Positions 16,520-26,468 of a DNA stretch of 64,000 nt are shown here, piece after piece. Origin of the DNA: Pirellula sp. (GTDB lineage Bacteria > Planctomycetota > Planctomycetia > Pirellulales > Pirellulaceae); contig JAJTID010000048.1 in NCBI GenBank assembly GCA_021300155.1, positions 24,751 to 88,750 of the forward strand, written 5' to 3'. A program made the translations under genes and the position numbers. Below the pieces are notes generated by a model, which had not been told where the DNA came from, did not search any database, and was given only the letters and a program-made list of their open reading frames with translations. Each line of letters opens with the position of its first letter. Position 1 is the stretch's first letter.

Positions 16520-17185
16520 ATGGATGCAAGTAAGGTTTTCGATTTAGTTGGCAAGGCGTCTTATCTAGCACTTGCTGCAGTTGCTCTTTGGGGAGCCTAC
16601 TACGTTGTGCTCGTTTTGTCGCGAGTGGGACGAAAGAGATTCAAGACAGAGGAGGCGCAGGATGCATTTCTGGATTCAATCGAAGCCGACTTGAAACGAG
16701 GCGACTTCGACACGGTCATACAAGCCTGCGAAGGAGACCAGAGGGCCTTGCCAATGATGGTATCGTTCGCATGCAAGAATCGCATTTTTGGATTCAATAA
16801 AGTTCGGCAGATGACGCTGGATCGGTTTCAGCGCGACGTGATCGCGGACCTCGACTTCAATATTGCGTGGATCATTACTGTGATCAAAACAGCACCGATG
16901 TTGGGGCTGTTCGGAACGGTCGTCGGTATGATGGGAGCGTTCGGAAAGCTTTCCAGTGCGGCCAATGTTAGCCCTGCAGATTTAGCTTTGGACATTCGTG
17001 TCGCCTTGGAGACAACGGCGATCGGTCTATCGATCGCTATTCCGCTCGTAATGTGCATGGCATTGATCACCAATCGTATTCGACAAATGCAGGATCTAAT
17101 CACCTCGGGATTGGCGAGGTTTCTTGAGGCTTACAAAATCGGACACGACCGTGATCTCGCACGTAAAGGTCGACAAAGCGCATAG
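16520..17185 (+). CDS. MotA/TolQ/ExbB-type proton channel subunit
   Basis: A 221-residue inner-membrane protein with three membrane segments: about residues 12-33 (ASYLALAAVALWGAYYVVL), 118-140 and 160-182. The family core is clear: TAPMLGLFGTVVGMMGAF, then LDIRVALETTAIGLSIAIPLV. Such subunits form a pentameric channel around a TolR/ExbD dimer and convert proton flow into motion in the periplasm. The frame is open back to 16340, but that extension lacks protein-like composition, so I start at ATG 16520; no strong ribosome site supports either. It is first in a compact operon with two ExbD-like genes, so they probably form one motor. Confidence 0.88.
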   Translation: MDASKVFDLVGKASYLALAAVALWGAYYVVLVLSRVGRKRFKTEEAQDAFLDSIEADLKRGDFDTVIQACEGDQRALPMMVSFACKNRIFGFNKVRQMTLDRFQRDVIADLDFNIAWIITVIKTAPMLGLFGTVVGMMGAFGKLSSAANVSPADLALDIRVALETTAIGLSIAIPLVMCMALITNRIRQMQDLITSGLARFLEAYKIGHDRDLARKGRQSA

Positions 17186-17252
17186 TGGAGGGGTTTGCGT
17201 TTTAGAATTTCCAGTGTAGACGTCCGCTCAAACTCGATGGAGGCCGTGGTCT

Positions 17253-17729
17253 GTGAGTAATCTGCCGATCGAAGATGGCGAGCCTGAATTGGTATCGCTA
17301 CCACCTCGACCTCCCATGGACGACGAGATGGACATCACTCCGATGATTGATATGACGTTTTTGCTTCTCATCTTTTTCATTCTGACTTCGAAGATGACGG
17401 GCGAGAAAACATACGACACTCCACCTGCGAAGAACGGCACAACGGTCGTCAGCAAGAATTGTGTTTCGATTGTGGTAACGCGTGGCACAGGCGAAGCGCC
17501 GCTTGTGGCTCGCGGAGACGGGACCTTGTTTGCGGAAGATCCTGAATTGCAAGCTGCAGAGATATCCGAGTACGTTCAATTGGAGTTGGAATCGGGAAGA
17601 AAAACCGAAGTGTTGATTCGCGCCGAAGGAAACGTGACTGCAGGTCAGTTGAACAAAGTAAAGCAGTCGATCAGCGAAGTCCTGAGCGAAGGCAAACTCC
17701 TCAATATTGCCGTGACGGAGTCAAAGTAG
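17253..17729 (+). CDS. ExbD/TolR-family protein
   Basis: A 158-residue protein with a short cytoplasmic start, one membrane helix (about residues 29-48) and a periplasmic domain. The family signature EMDITPMIDMTFLLLIFFIL includes the Asp (about residue 33) that carries protons in ExbD/TolR. The start is GTG at 17253, supported by GGAGG at 17239-17243; an in-register ATG is lacking. The next ExbD-like gene begins one base after its stop, so translation is probably coupled. It likely pairs with the second ExbD protein inside the TolQ-like channel. Confidence 0.9.
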   Translation: MSNLPIEDGEPELVSLPPRPPMDDEMDITPMIDMTFLLLIFFILTSKMTGEKTYDTPPAKNGTTVVSKNCVSIVVTRGTGEAPLVARGDGTLFAEDPELQAAEISEYVQLELESGRKTEVLIRAEGNVTAGQLNKVKQSISEVLSEGKLLNIAVTESK

Positions 17730-17730
17730 T

Positions 17731-18492
17731 ATGGCAATCAAGGTCGCATGCGCATCGTGTTCTTCGGTTCACTCGGTAAACGATCGACTGGCCGGGCGCG
17801 CAATTCGTTGTCCGCACTGCGATGCTTTTATCCAAGTCCCGCTCCCGTCCGCCACCGCCACCGACGAGATTGTCGAGGTGGAATTAATCGAAGAGGATGT
17901 GGCGGAAGTTGTCGAAATCGTTGAATCTACCGATAACGGTGCTGCTGCCGTCGAAGCCGAAGTCTTGGATGAAAACAGTCTCGATGCTCGAGCTTCCGAT
18001 GATAAATTCCGAGACGACGAAGAAGAAGTAGAGGAAATTTCTTTCCCAAAAAAGGAACTTCCCAAGGACGACATGGACATGACACCGATGGTCGATGTCA
18101 CGTTTTTGTTGCTGATATTCTTCATGATTACAGCTTCATTCAGTAGTGAAAAAGTTTTTGAAGAGCCTCCGCCACTCTCGGACGCCAGCTCGATTCAAAA
18201 GCAAGAACCGATCAATCTCGACAACGTTCGTGTGCAGATCGACGAGTACAACGCGTATACGATCATCATGCCCGGTGGTGATGAGCGCGAAGCAAGCAGC
18301 AAGCAAGATTTGCTCATTGCTCTCTCCGAGGCGCGAGCCGAAGTTGCGACGGGTGCTAATGACGATCAACTCAAGCTTATCGTAGAAGCTCACGTCGAAT
18401 GCATTCATGCGGCGGTGATTTCAGCACTCGATGCGGGGAGAGATCGCGGTTTTACAAGTTTTCAAGTTCAGGTGGTTGAGGAGTTTCAGTAA
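17731..18492 (+). CDS. ExbD/TolR-family protein with N-terminal zinc ribbon
   Basis: A 253-residue protein in three parts. Residues 1-37 form a small zinc ribbon (CASC, then CPHC 19 residues later, MJ0042-like). Residues 40-108 are an acidic linker rich in Glu, Val and Asp. Then comes an ExbD core with the signature DMDMTPMVDVTFLLLIFFMI (about residues 111-130), including the proton-carrying Asp, and a periplasmic domain. The zinc ribbon would be cytoplasmic, which is not a feature of ordinary ExbD. GGAG lies about 10 bases before the ATG. It could tether the motor to a cytoplasmic partner. Confidence 0.88.
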   Translation: MAIKVACASCSSVHSVNDRLAGRAIRCPHCDAFIQVPLPSATATDEIVEVELIEEDVAEVVEIVESTDNGAAAVEAEVLDENSLDARASDDKFRDDEEEVEEISFPKKELPKDDMDMTPMVDVTFLLLIFFMITASFSSEKVFEEPPPLSDASSIQKQEPINLDNVRVQIDEYNAYTIIMPGGDEREASSKQDLLIALSEARAEVATGANDDQLKLIVEAHVECIHAAVISALDAGRDRGFTSFQVQVVEEFQ

Positions 18493-18495
18493 TCA

Positions 18496-21400
18496 ATGGC
18501 AGCTTCTGCGTTTATACGACTGCTTGAAAGTCGCGGTCTCCTCGATCCCGAGATCATTTCAGAACTGGACCGACAAGTCGAAACATCCAAAGTCCGTGTG
18601 ACACCTGAGGCGATCGCCAAGCTTCTTGTCGAGAACGGGCAGCTCACACGTTTTCAGGCAACCAAACTGATTGCGGAATTGAACGAATCTGTCGATCGAT
18701 CTGGAAGTGATCCGACGACCACTCTTCGAGGTGGCCGACCTCTTGAAACGGCATCGATCGCGGTTAGCGATCATGATTCCGTCGAAGACCTGCTTCCAGA
18801 CGAACTCGTCGCGGAAGCAGCCGATGTTGTCGCGGCGGACGTAGTCGAAGAAGTGACTCCAGTGCAGGTGGTGGCTCAGCCCATCGCGAGAGCTTCGCGG
18901 CGCGACGCTGATGAAGATTTCGGTAGTATTCAATCGCCGCGTCAAGTCATCCGAGATAATCCCAGCAAGAAAAATTCATGGGAGTCGTTTCGCATCCTTG
19001 GAATCGGTGCCATTTTAGCACTGTTCCTAGTTGCGCTCATCCCGTTAGTCATGTGGGTGATGAAAGGCTCAGCACAAGATGCATATGGCATGGCTGAGAG
19101 CGCTTACGAATCGAGAGATTACGAGAAAGCAGCCAAGCTATTCAATGATTTTGCGTACAAATTTTCGGGCGATGAGAATGCGAGCAAAGCAAGGGTTCTC
19201 GCTGTCTTGGCTCAGATACGCGAAGACGCGGAGAAAGTCGCTGACCCAACCGTTGCCCTAAAGTCTGCGCAGGATTTATTGCCAAAAGTCTCGGCCGAAG
19301 ACGATATCGATGCTCTTCGAACGGACATGGCAGATGTGTTGCTTCGATTGTCGGAGAAATTCGTTGGACGCATTGAAGCGACTGAATCGCTGGACGATCG
19401 CGAGAAGTTGCTGGCCAAGATGGGTGAGCAGATGGCATTGGTACGCGATCCACGCTATATCGCGACGCAAGAACGTACCCAAAACGCTCTTCGAATTCAA
19501 AATATCGAAGAAGGTATGCTGCGAGCGCAGCGGGATATTCAAAAGGGTCGTGACCTTTTGGTAGCGATCGATTCTATGTCGAAATCGAACGAGGCTAAAG
19601 ACGTCAATAAATCCTACGAGATTCGTCGTGAGATTGTTCGCAAGTATCCGATCCTCGAGTCGGATGGAAAGCTGAACGAACTCTTGGCTAACGCAACAGG
19701 ACTCCAAAAAGATCTCGTCACAGGAGCAACACAGCTTCCGACCGTAAGTACAGAAGTGGCGTCCAACGACGTTATTGCAAAAGCCATTCTTGTGAATAGA
19801 ACAGGGAAAGGGGATAGTAGCCTCACGGAGACGGTCTACCTGAAAGTCAAAGGTTCGCTAGTTGCTATACGGGTTTCGGATGGAACCGTTTTGTGGAGTC
19901 AATATGTCGGCCGAGACTGGACCGGGCGTCCACAACAGCTTTCCGCCTCCGGAGATGGCGACGTCTTGGTGAGCTTTCCAGAGCAAGGGGCAATACGACG
20001 TCTTTCCGCTGCCGATGGTTCGATCGTTTGGGACTCTAAGTTTCAGTGTCGGATCCAAGAGCCAGTCATCGATCGCGAAGAGATTTTTCTCACAACTTCC
20101 AATGGAGAAGCTTATGCGATCGACGTATCCTCGGGACAGATTCGGTGGGGCAAGAAATTCCCGCAAACGATCGAGACTGCACCCGGCGGGGCACTAGGAA
20201 AGAAACGGAAATACATCGTCGGTAATCATTCCAATCTGTACGCGGTTTCGCGGGCCAGCGGCGCATGTGAAGAAGTCGAGTACCTCGGGCACAATCCCGG
20301 TACCATCGCGATTCCGCCGATTTGGATCATGAATCACTTGATCGTTTTCGAAAATTCCGGTCCAGATTATTCGTTCGTTAAAGTGTTTTCGACAAATGAG
20401 GAAGGGCTTGAGATCAAACCGAGTCAGCAGATCCCGATGCGGTTTCGAGGTCATTTTGTTGTCGAGCCTCAAATCGAAGGGCGAAGATTTGTGGTTGCAA
20501 CCAACCTCGGGGAAGTTGCAGTCTTGGAAGTCGATGCATCGAGTACCAAAGATAAAGTCACCAAGATGGCGAGCATCATTGAAAAAGAATCGTCACCGAA
20601 AGTGAATTGGCCATTGATGGTCGGATCCGATTTGTATTTAGCCTCGGATAGACTCGCGTTTTACCAGATTCAAGTTAGTAGCCAGAAGATAAACCCCTCT
20701 TGGCAGAAGTACGCGAAAGACCAGTTTACGGCTCGCCCCATTAAGCTTCAGGACTCTATTTTGCTTTCTCGCGTGGTCCGAGGAAACCTGGGTGTTCGTA
20801 TTGCCTCGATCAACCCACAAACGGGAAATACTAACTGGGAAACAGATATTGGAGTCCCTATTTCCGCGATAGTTGGTAATGCAAAACAGTTCACCGCACT
20901 TACAACACAGGGAGCGGTTTATACCTTTGATGCAAAAGCATTCGATGGCAAGCAACCTATCCAACAAGTAGAGAATCTCGGTGGTAATGAACTGAATATG
21001 AAGTTCACAAATCCTGTTCAACTCAAAGATGGTCGGCTGCTTGTCATGAACGGTGAGAAGGCGGACTCAATGCTTCTTGTCGATCCTAGCAAGAGTCGAA
21101 GCTTGAGTAAGATGATTGCAGTCTCGTTCGGAGAGGCCAAGCCAAGCAACGACCTAGTGGCTGTCGGCAACAACGTGATCATTCCTCTTTCGAATGCCCA
21201 GTTGGCGATGTTCGATCCGGACAAAGGGCAACAAGTTGGCATACCATTCCAGCCAACCGTGCGAGCTGGTGAGAGCCCGAAATGGTTGAATCCTATTGTG
21301 CTTGCCGACGGCCAAAATATCGTGATTGCGGATACGCAACGCAGTATGTACAAGCTATCGACCAACCGACAATTGCGGACCATCATTCAACAGGATTTGG

Positions 21401-21885
21401 AACGTCCGCTCAAGGGACGGTTGTCTGTGCTAGGCAATGCCGTTGTTGCGGTCAGTGCGAATGACTCGGGCGATCAACTCGATTTCTTTGACGGAATAGA
21501 ACTCAAGAAATTTGCCTCACTTCCGGTGGAGGGACGATTCGCGTGGGGGCCGTACGTCGCGACAGGTCAAACGGACAGTCTCGTCGTTGCATTGAGCGAT
21601 ATCGAGGGATTAGTTGCGGTGGACGAGTCAGGCAAACGTCGTTGGAGCACGTCGCTAGAGCGAGAAGAGTTTGTCGACAAGCCCATCGTGATCGAGAACG
21701 ACATTGTCGTCGGAACGTCTGGAGGTGATCTTCTGCGATTTTCTTTAACCGATGGGAAAATTGTCGGCAAAACGAAAGTTGGCCAGCCGCACAGCGCTTC
21801 ACCGCTTCAAGTTGGCAATAGGTTGCTCATTCCATGCGACGAAGGTTCGATTGTTACACTTCCGTTGCCTGCTGCGAAAGATTAG
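18496..21885 (+). CDS. Large membrane-anchored PQQ-propeller protein
   Basis: An 1129-residue protein. Residues 1-60 carry a helical module often seen at the start of planctomycete regulatory proteins (LLESRGLLDPEIISEL, LLVENGQLTRFQATKLI). An acidic linker follows, then one membrane helix (about residues 170-190, LGIGAILALFLVALIPLVMW). A TPR-like helical stretch (about 195-400) leads into PQQ-type propeller blades spread over about 440-1129 (VAIRVSDGTVLWSQYVGRD, AYAIDVSSGQIRWGKKFP, LVAVDESGKRRWSTSLER). The topology puts the N-terminal module in the cytoplasm and the propellers outside. It starts 4 bases after the ExbD gene, suggesting a scaffold linked to the motor. Confidence 0.8.
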   Translation: MAASAFIRLLESRGLLDPEIISELDRQVETSKVRVTPEAIAKLLVENGQLTRFQATKLIAELNESVDRSGSDPTTTLRGGRPLETASIAVSDHDSVEDLLPDELVAEAADVVAADVVEEVTPVQVVAQPIARASRRDADEDFGSIQSPRQVIRDNPSKKNSWESFRILGIGAILALFLVALIPLVMWVMKGSAQDAYGMAESAYESRDYEKAAKLFNDFAYKFSGDENASKARVLAVLAQIREDAEKVADPTVALKSAQDLLPKVSAEDDIDALRTDMADVLLRLSEKFVGRIEATESLDDREKLLAKMGEQMALVRDPRYIATQERTQNALRIQNIEEGMLRAQRDIQKGRDLLVAIDSMSKSNEAKDVNKSYEIRREIVRKYPILESDGKLNELLANATGLQKDLVTGATQLPTVSTEVASNDVIAKAILVNRTGKGDSSLTETVYLKVKGSLVAIRVSDGTVLWSQYVGRDWTGRPQQLSASGDGDVLVSFPEQGAIRRLSAADGSIVWDSKFQCRIQEPVIDREEIFLTTSNGEAYAIDVSSGQIRWGKKFPQTIETAPGGALGKKRKYIVGNHSNLYAVSRASGACEEVEYLGHNPGTIAIPPIWIMNHLIVFENSGPDYSFVKVFSTNEEGLEIKPSQQIPMRFRGHFVVEPQIEGRRFVVATNLGEVAVLEVDASSTKDKVTKMASIIEKESSPKVNWPLMVGSDLYLASDRLAFYQIQVSSQKINPSWQKYAKDQFTARPIKLQDSILLSRVVRGNLGVRIASINPQTGNTNWETDIGVPISAIVGNAKQFTALTTQGAVYTFDAKAFDGKQPIQQVENLGGNELNMKFTNPVQLKDGRLLVMNGEKADSMLLVDPSKSRSLSKMIAVSFGEAKPSNDLVAVGNNVIIPLSNAQLAMFDPDKGQQVGIPFQPTVRAGESPKWLNPIVLADGQNIVIADTQRSMYKLSTNRQLRTIIQQDLERPLKGRLSVLGNAVVAVSANDSGDQLDFFDGIELKKFASLPVEGRFAWGPYVATGQTDSLVVALSDIEGLVAVDESGKRRWSTSLEREEFVDKPIVIENDIVVGTSGGDLLRFSLTDGKIVGKTKVGQPHSASPLQVGNRLLIPCDEGSIVTLPLPAAKD

Positions 21886-21894
21886 GCGATAAGG

Positions 21895-24240
21895 ATGAGT
21901 AGTTACCTCAGAACAATGAAGGGTCTTCGAGCCAAGGCTATGCTAGAGCTAGTCCGGTGGCTGCTCTGCGCGTCTTTCGTTTTCGCTGGCGTGCAAAGCC
22001 AAGCCCAGGACATCGATAACATACTCAAGGAGCTCGATATCTCGGGTTCGTTGCTCGATATGGCTCCGTTTGACATCATTACCTTGATCCCATCGGAAAG
22101 CGGCAAGAGCGTTCTTGTTAATCTTTTAGAACTACCGAACAGAAAGGTGCCTACCAATCCGAAAACAACGGAAAAGCTACGTTGCGTTCTGAATATTTTT
22201 CCCGGTCGCGTCTATGAAGTCGCATGGAAAGATATAGCCAAGGTGACACTTTGGGAAGATTTGCTCTTGGATCGAGCGAAAAAGCATATCGAAGAACGTA
22301 GCTACGCCGAAGCCTTCGAGTATCTCGTCCATTTGCGAGACAATTATCCACAGGTCGCAAACATTAGTGCGCTCCATCAGGATTTTTTGTTTCGCACCGC
22401 TCGCGACATGGCAAACGAAGGAGATTTACCTCATACGTTAGCCGCTTTAGAAGAACTGCAGCGAAAGTTTCCGGCCTTTAAGACAAAGGAAGTCCAGAAT
22501 GCGATTTCGAATGTTGCTAAGAAACTGATCGATGATCTTTTTCAACGTGATGAATTGGCCGTCGCGCGTTCGATGATCTTGCGACTTGATTCGGAGTATA
22601 AAGGTAGTTTGCCTGTGGTGTCGCAAGCGAAGGCAAGATTCGCAGACCTAGCAGAGAGTTATCTCGAAAAATCAAAGGCCTATCGAGACGAAGGAGATTA
22701 TGGTCGTGCGCGAACGGCCGCTGTCAAAATGCTGGAGATCGAACCAACTCTCAAAGGCGGGAAAGAGTACCTACAAGAGTTGGTGAAATCTTTCCCATTG
22801 GTCCGAATTGGCGTGTTTCAACAATCATCCAAAGCGGACACCGCTGCGTTGGCGGATTGGCCTGCGTTGAGAAATGGACAGATTCTCTCAAGTCCTGTCT
22901 TTGAGTTTAGAAATACAGGTCCTGAGGGTGGCATCTACAAGTTTTCGTTCGGAAACGCGATGCACAGTGACGACCGGCAAGAGCTGGATCTGACCATTCA
23001 GAATCCTGGAAAATCAAAAATTCCCGACAGCCTGATCTTGTCGCAAGCGATGCTCAATAGAGCCCGTGTGGGTGGACCGCAATATACACCGAGCTGGGCA
23101 TCGATTTTGGATTCGGTCACCGTATCTGGCCCGGAGCGATTGAAGCTTAAATTTCGGCGCCCCCATGTTTTGCCGCAAGCGTTCTTGCAATGGCAACTGC
23201 CTCCTTCTGCAGAGATGTCGTTTGATCGCTCCGTCTATCGTTTGAAGGCCGAAGATAAAGAAAGAAAACGGTATGAATGGGCTGGTGAAAGTGACCCCGC
23301 AGACTTTCAACCTCGCGAAATACAAGAAATCCTCTATTCCGATCCCATGAAAGCAATCAGCGATCTGATCAAAGGAGAGATTGAATTTATCGACCGATTG
23401 TTCCCCGCCGATGCAAAACGTCTCGGCAATGTGCCTGCTATCAAAACTGAACCGTATGCTTTGCCGATGGTTCACATGCTGGTGCCGCGAGGCAAGAATC
23501 CGTTTATGGAAGATCGTGAGTTTAAACGCGCTATGTTGTACGCGATCAATCGAGAAGTGATCTTGCGCGATGAGATCTTGGGCGGAGCGGCAACTCCCGC
23601 CGATCGATTGATTAGTGGTCCTTTCCCGGCAGGAGTCAGTGACTCCGATGCGATCGCTTATGCCTACAATTCGAGTGTAGAGACCATTCCTTATGATCCT
23701 CGACTTGCCAAGGTATTAGTACTTCTAGCGCAGGCTAACCAGGCAACCAAAGCAGCAAAGAAACGTGAGGCGGCACCGAAGCTTCCCGTCGTGCGATTGG
23801 GAGTGCCAAACTATGAGTCGACGCGAGTTGCCGGACAAGCGATCATGCAAGCGTGGAAGATTGTCGGGATCGATAGCGAATTGGTTCTGTATGATACGAT
23901 CCCTTCGCCTGAGGATGAATCGATCGACGTCCTTTATCTGTCGGCTTCCGTTTGGGAGCCAGCTACAGATGCCGAGAGACTCTTTGGTAAAGGCGCTCCA
24001 GCAGAGACAAATAACCAGTATATTGTTCAGTCCCTTGGAAAACTGAATAGTGCCAGGAACTGGAAAGAAGTGCGCGATGGCTGCCAAGATTTGCACGCAC
24101 TGGTCGCCTCGCATCTACCGATACTACCTCTCTGGCAAGTGAGCGAGACCTTTGCTTATCGAACGGAGATGGCGGGAGTATCGAAACGCCCAATTGGTTT
24201 GTATCAAGATGTCCAGAAGTGGAGGATTCAAGTAAAGTGA
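21895..24240 (+). CDS. Family-5 solute-binding protein fused to N-terminal TPR region
   Basis: A 781-residue exported protein. A signal peptide (about residues 10-40, ending SQAQD) is followed by a TPR-like helical region (about 110-300) and then a domain with the features of OppA/DppA-type solute-binding proteins: EFKRAMLYAINREVILRDEI (about 540-560) and a degenerate YDPRLAKVLVLLAQ. No ABC permease or ATPase gene is nearby, so peptide import through a standard transporter is not indicated. It may sense or present a ligand to the motor complex. ATG 21895 is used; ATG 21916 would give a shorter signal peptide and cannot be excluded. Confidence 0.75.
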   Translation: MSSYLRTMKGLRAKAMLELVRWLLCASFVFAGVQSQAQDIDNILKELDISGSLLDMAPFDIITLIPSESGKSVLVNLLELPNRKVPTNPKTTEKLRCVLNIFPGRVYEVAWKDIAKVTLWEDLLLDRAKKHIEERSYAEAFEYLVHLRDNYPQVANISALHQDFLFRTARDMANEGDLPHTLAALEELQRKFPAFKTKEVQNAISNVAKKLIDDLFQRDELAVARSMILRLDSEYKGSLPVVSQAKARFADLAESYLEKSKAYRDEGDYGRARTAAVKMLEIEPTLKGGKEYLQELVKSFPLVRIGVFQQSSKADTAALADWPALRNGQILSSPVFEFRNTGPEGGIYKFSFGNAMHSDDRQELDLTIQNPGKSKIPDSLILSQAMLNRARVGGPQYTPSWASILDSVTVSGPERLKLKFRRPHVLPQAFLQWQLPPSAEMSFDRSVYRLKAEDKERKRYEWAGESDPADFQPREIQEILYSDPMKAISDLIKGEIEFIDRLFPADAKRLGNVPAIKTEPYALPMVHMLVPRGKNPFMEDREFKRAMLYAINREVILRDEILGGAATPADRLISGPFPAGVSDSDAIAYAYNSSVETIPYDPRLAKVLVLLAQANQATKAAKKREAAPKLPVVRLGVPNYESTRVAGQAIMQAWKIVGIDSELVLYDTIPSPEDESIDVLYLSASVWEPATDAERLFGKGAPAETNNQYIVQSLGKLNSARNWKEVRDGCQDLHALVASHLPILPLWQVSETFAYRTEMAGVSKRPIGLYQDVQKWRIQVK

Positions 24241-26468
24241 AGTTGAATCCATCGTTATTGGCCACTCGGACACTAGTTGCGCGAAATTGCTCTTTCATGT
24301 TGAACGCTTGGGCGTTGTTCTTCGCATTCGTTGTTACGACGTCTCGTTCGGAAGCCCAAGATATTTGGGAATATGCACCGTATCGGGTTAGCGTATGGGT
24401 TACTGTCGCGCCCAGCATCGGTTGGACCGAATCGAGCGAACAGGATTTTCATCGAAAAGTACAAGAGCTATGCGAAGTAGACTTTGGTGGAACCTGGAAA
24501 ATAAAATCACAGTCTGCACCTGATTCTCTTTATGGATCGTTGCTGTATCGAATTGATGAAATGTCGATTCAGCAAGTGCTTGCGCGAGAAATGACCTTGG
24601 TAGTTGGCAAGTCGGAAAAAGCAAAAGCGAAGTTTTTGGAACTGAATCCACCTCCTCCGCCAGTTGTCTTGACACCTGCCGAGGAGGCAAAACGCAAGAA
24701 GATGTCCAAAGAACAGATCCAGGAAATGGAGGATGCAGCAGCGCGAGCCGCCAGTCTGAACAGCGTGCGTACTTTTGATTCAGCATTGGAGAGAATTGAT
24801 TCATTCCATGTCATGTCGCTCCCTTATTCAGGGCTCATCCGAGATCTAGTTCCCTATCAACAGACCGAACGATGGAAGAAGTTTTCAGACAAAGTTCGTT
24901 TGTTCCCGGGTTCTTTAGAAAAGCTCAAATCGGATTTGTCTGAGGGCAATATTGTTGCTGCATTAATTCCTAAAACGGAGTTGAATCTGATCAAAGATGT
25001 TGCACGTTCTATTCCGGCTCGATTACCTTGGCAGCCTGAACAATTGCTTCGCGACTATGACAAGATCTTCTTGGCATCGATCGATCGTTCGGGTGAGAAC
25101 TATCGAATACGCGTTCGTGAATTGGACTCCGTCGTCCGTCGAATGAGCGAGACATCGACGAGCGAAGCCTTCCGTCGAGAGGATATCGCTCGATCCTTAG
25201 TCCATCAAATGCGATCCGTCTTTTCGCCCGTGGTGCGAATCGAAGAAACCGACAACTTCACGGCGACGATGCGAGTCAAGAGCTCAGGTCTTATCGTAGG
25301 TAAAGATCATCCGGCCAAAATTGGTATCGGAGATGTTGTGGTTCCATTCATTCGTCGCGATGACATGAATGGCAATCCGACATTGCTTCAGAATTTACCT
25401 TTTACCTTCATTGCAGCCACAGAAAAGATCGATGAGACGTCGTTGTTTTACGGGGCTATTTTCTCAGCGAGTCGCGGCGCACTGACGGCTGCAAAGAACA
25501 GACGCACCCAACGCTTGGGGCTGAAGATATCTGCTTCTCATCCGGCCTCCGAATTGAAGCTAACCTTTCGACAGCAGATTGTAGCTGGAAAACTTCAGCC
25601 CCCAGTCGCAGTACCGGGTGCAGAGATCTATCAGCGAACACCGGGGCACGATGATTTGTTGATGTTGGGAAGAACTGATTGGCAAGGGAATATATCTCTC
25701 AATGCAACATCGCTGCCGACGATCAAATACGAGATTCCAACCGCAAGTCGTAATCGTGCTATCGCAGACGCCCGCAAAGTCGTGCGCGATCCGGTGCCAC
25801 CACCCAAGTATCCAGAACCACCACCCGAACCTCAAGCGACAGAATCTCAAGCCGTTCCCTCACCCGGAGAAAAGAGCGACGAGGGCAAGTCGATGGAGGA
25901 GCCTAAACCAACGCCGAAAAAATCAGAAGAAGAAGCATTGGTAAAGATGGCAGCTCCCGTCACTGAGGCTCTACCACCGAAACCGATCAAGGGGGAAGTT
26001 CAGATCAACTACCCGTTGTATCTTTACTACGTGAAGAATGGAGATACTCTGTTGGCAAGATTGCCGATCGTCACAGGCATGTCGCCGATAGAAGAAGCAA
26101 AATTGCCCGACGACAGAAAACGGTTGGAGACCGAAGCGTTCTTGAAAGGATTGCAGAACGAAGTGCTCGATCTCGTTGTGCGTCGAAAGATTCTCGAATC
26201 ACGCATCAACAAGCAGCTGGCCGATAAAAAAGTTGCCGAAGCCGAAAAGTATTTGGACCAGTTCAAACGAATCAAGTCCTATGAAAAACTATCCGAACAG
26301 ATCGAATCAATTCAGCGTCGGGCCATGCTCAATGATGCTGGAAAGATCAGCCCAGCCCTCGAGAAAAAGATCGATACGATGGTGGATACCACCAGGCAGA
26401 TCATGCAAAAATGGTTGCAAGATTCAATGCTTCGAGATCTCGAATTGAAAGTTAGCGAAGCCAAATGA
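24237..26468 (+). CDS. Large secreted protein of unknown function
   Basis: A 743-residue protein with a signal peptide (about residues 1-37; WALFFAFVVTTSRSEAQD). The start GTG at 24237 overlaps the previous stop (GTGA) and has GGAGG 11 bases upstream. The mature N-terminus (IWEYAPYRVSVWVTVAPSIG) opens a long region of mixed structure. A Pro/Glu-rich linker (about 515-570, PPPKYPEPPPEPQ) leads to a C-terminal helical, Lys/Glu-rich region that is probably coiled coil. I do not recognise a family. Position in the motor operon suggests a periplasmic or wall-associated partner. Confidence 0.75.
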   Translation: MKLNPSLLATRTLVARNCSFMLNAWALFFAFVVTTSRSEAQDIWEYAPYRVSVWVTVAPSIGWTESSEQDFHRKVQELCEVDFGGTWKIKSQSAPDSLYGSLLYRIDEMSIQQVLAREMTLVVGKSEKAKAKFLELNPPPPPVVLTPAEEAKRKKMSKEQIQEMEDAAARAASLNSVRTFDSALERIDSFHVMSLPYSGLIRDLVPYQQTERWKKFSDKVRLFPGSLEKLKSDLSEGNIVAALIPKTELNLIKDVARSIPARLPWQPEQLLRDYDKIFLASIDRSGENYRIRVRELDSVVRRMSETSTSEAFRREDIARSLVHQMRSVFSPVVRIEETDNFTATMRVKSSGLIVGKDHPAKIGIGDVVVPFIRRDDMNGNPTLLQNLPFTFIAATEKIDETSLFYGAIFSASRGALTAAKNRRTQRLGLKISASHPASELKLTFRQQIVAGKLQPPVAVPGAEIYQRTPGHDDLLMLGRTDWQGNISLNATSLPTIKYEIPTASRNRAIADARKVVRDPVPPPKYPEPPPEPQATESQAVPSPGEKSDEGKSMEEPKPTPKKSEEEALVKMAAPVTEALPPKPIKGEVQINYPLYLYYVKNGDTLLARLPIVTGMSPIEEAKLPDDRKRLETEAFLKGLQNEVLDLVVRRKILESRINKQLADKKVAEAEKYLDQFKRIKSYEKLSEQIESIQRRAMLNDAGKISPALEKKIDTMVDTTRQIMQKWLQDSMLRDLELKVSEAK

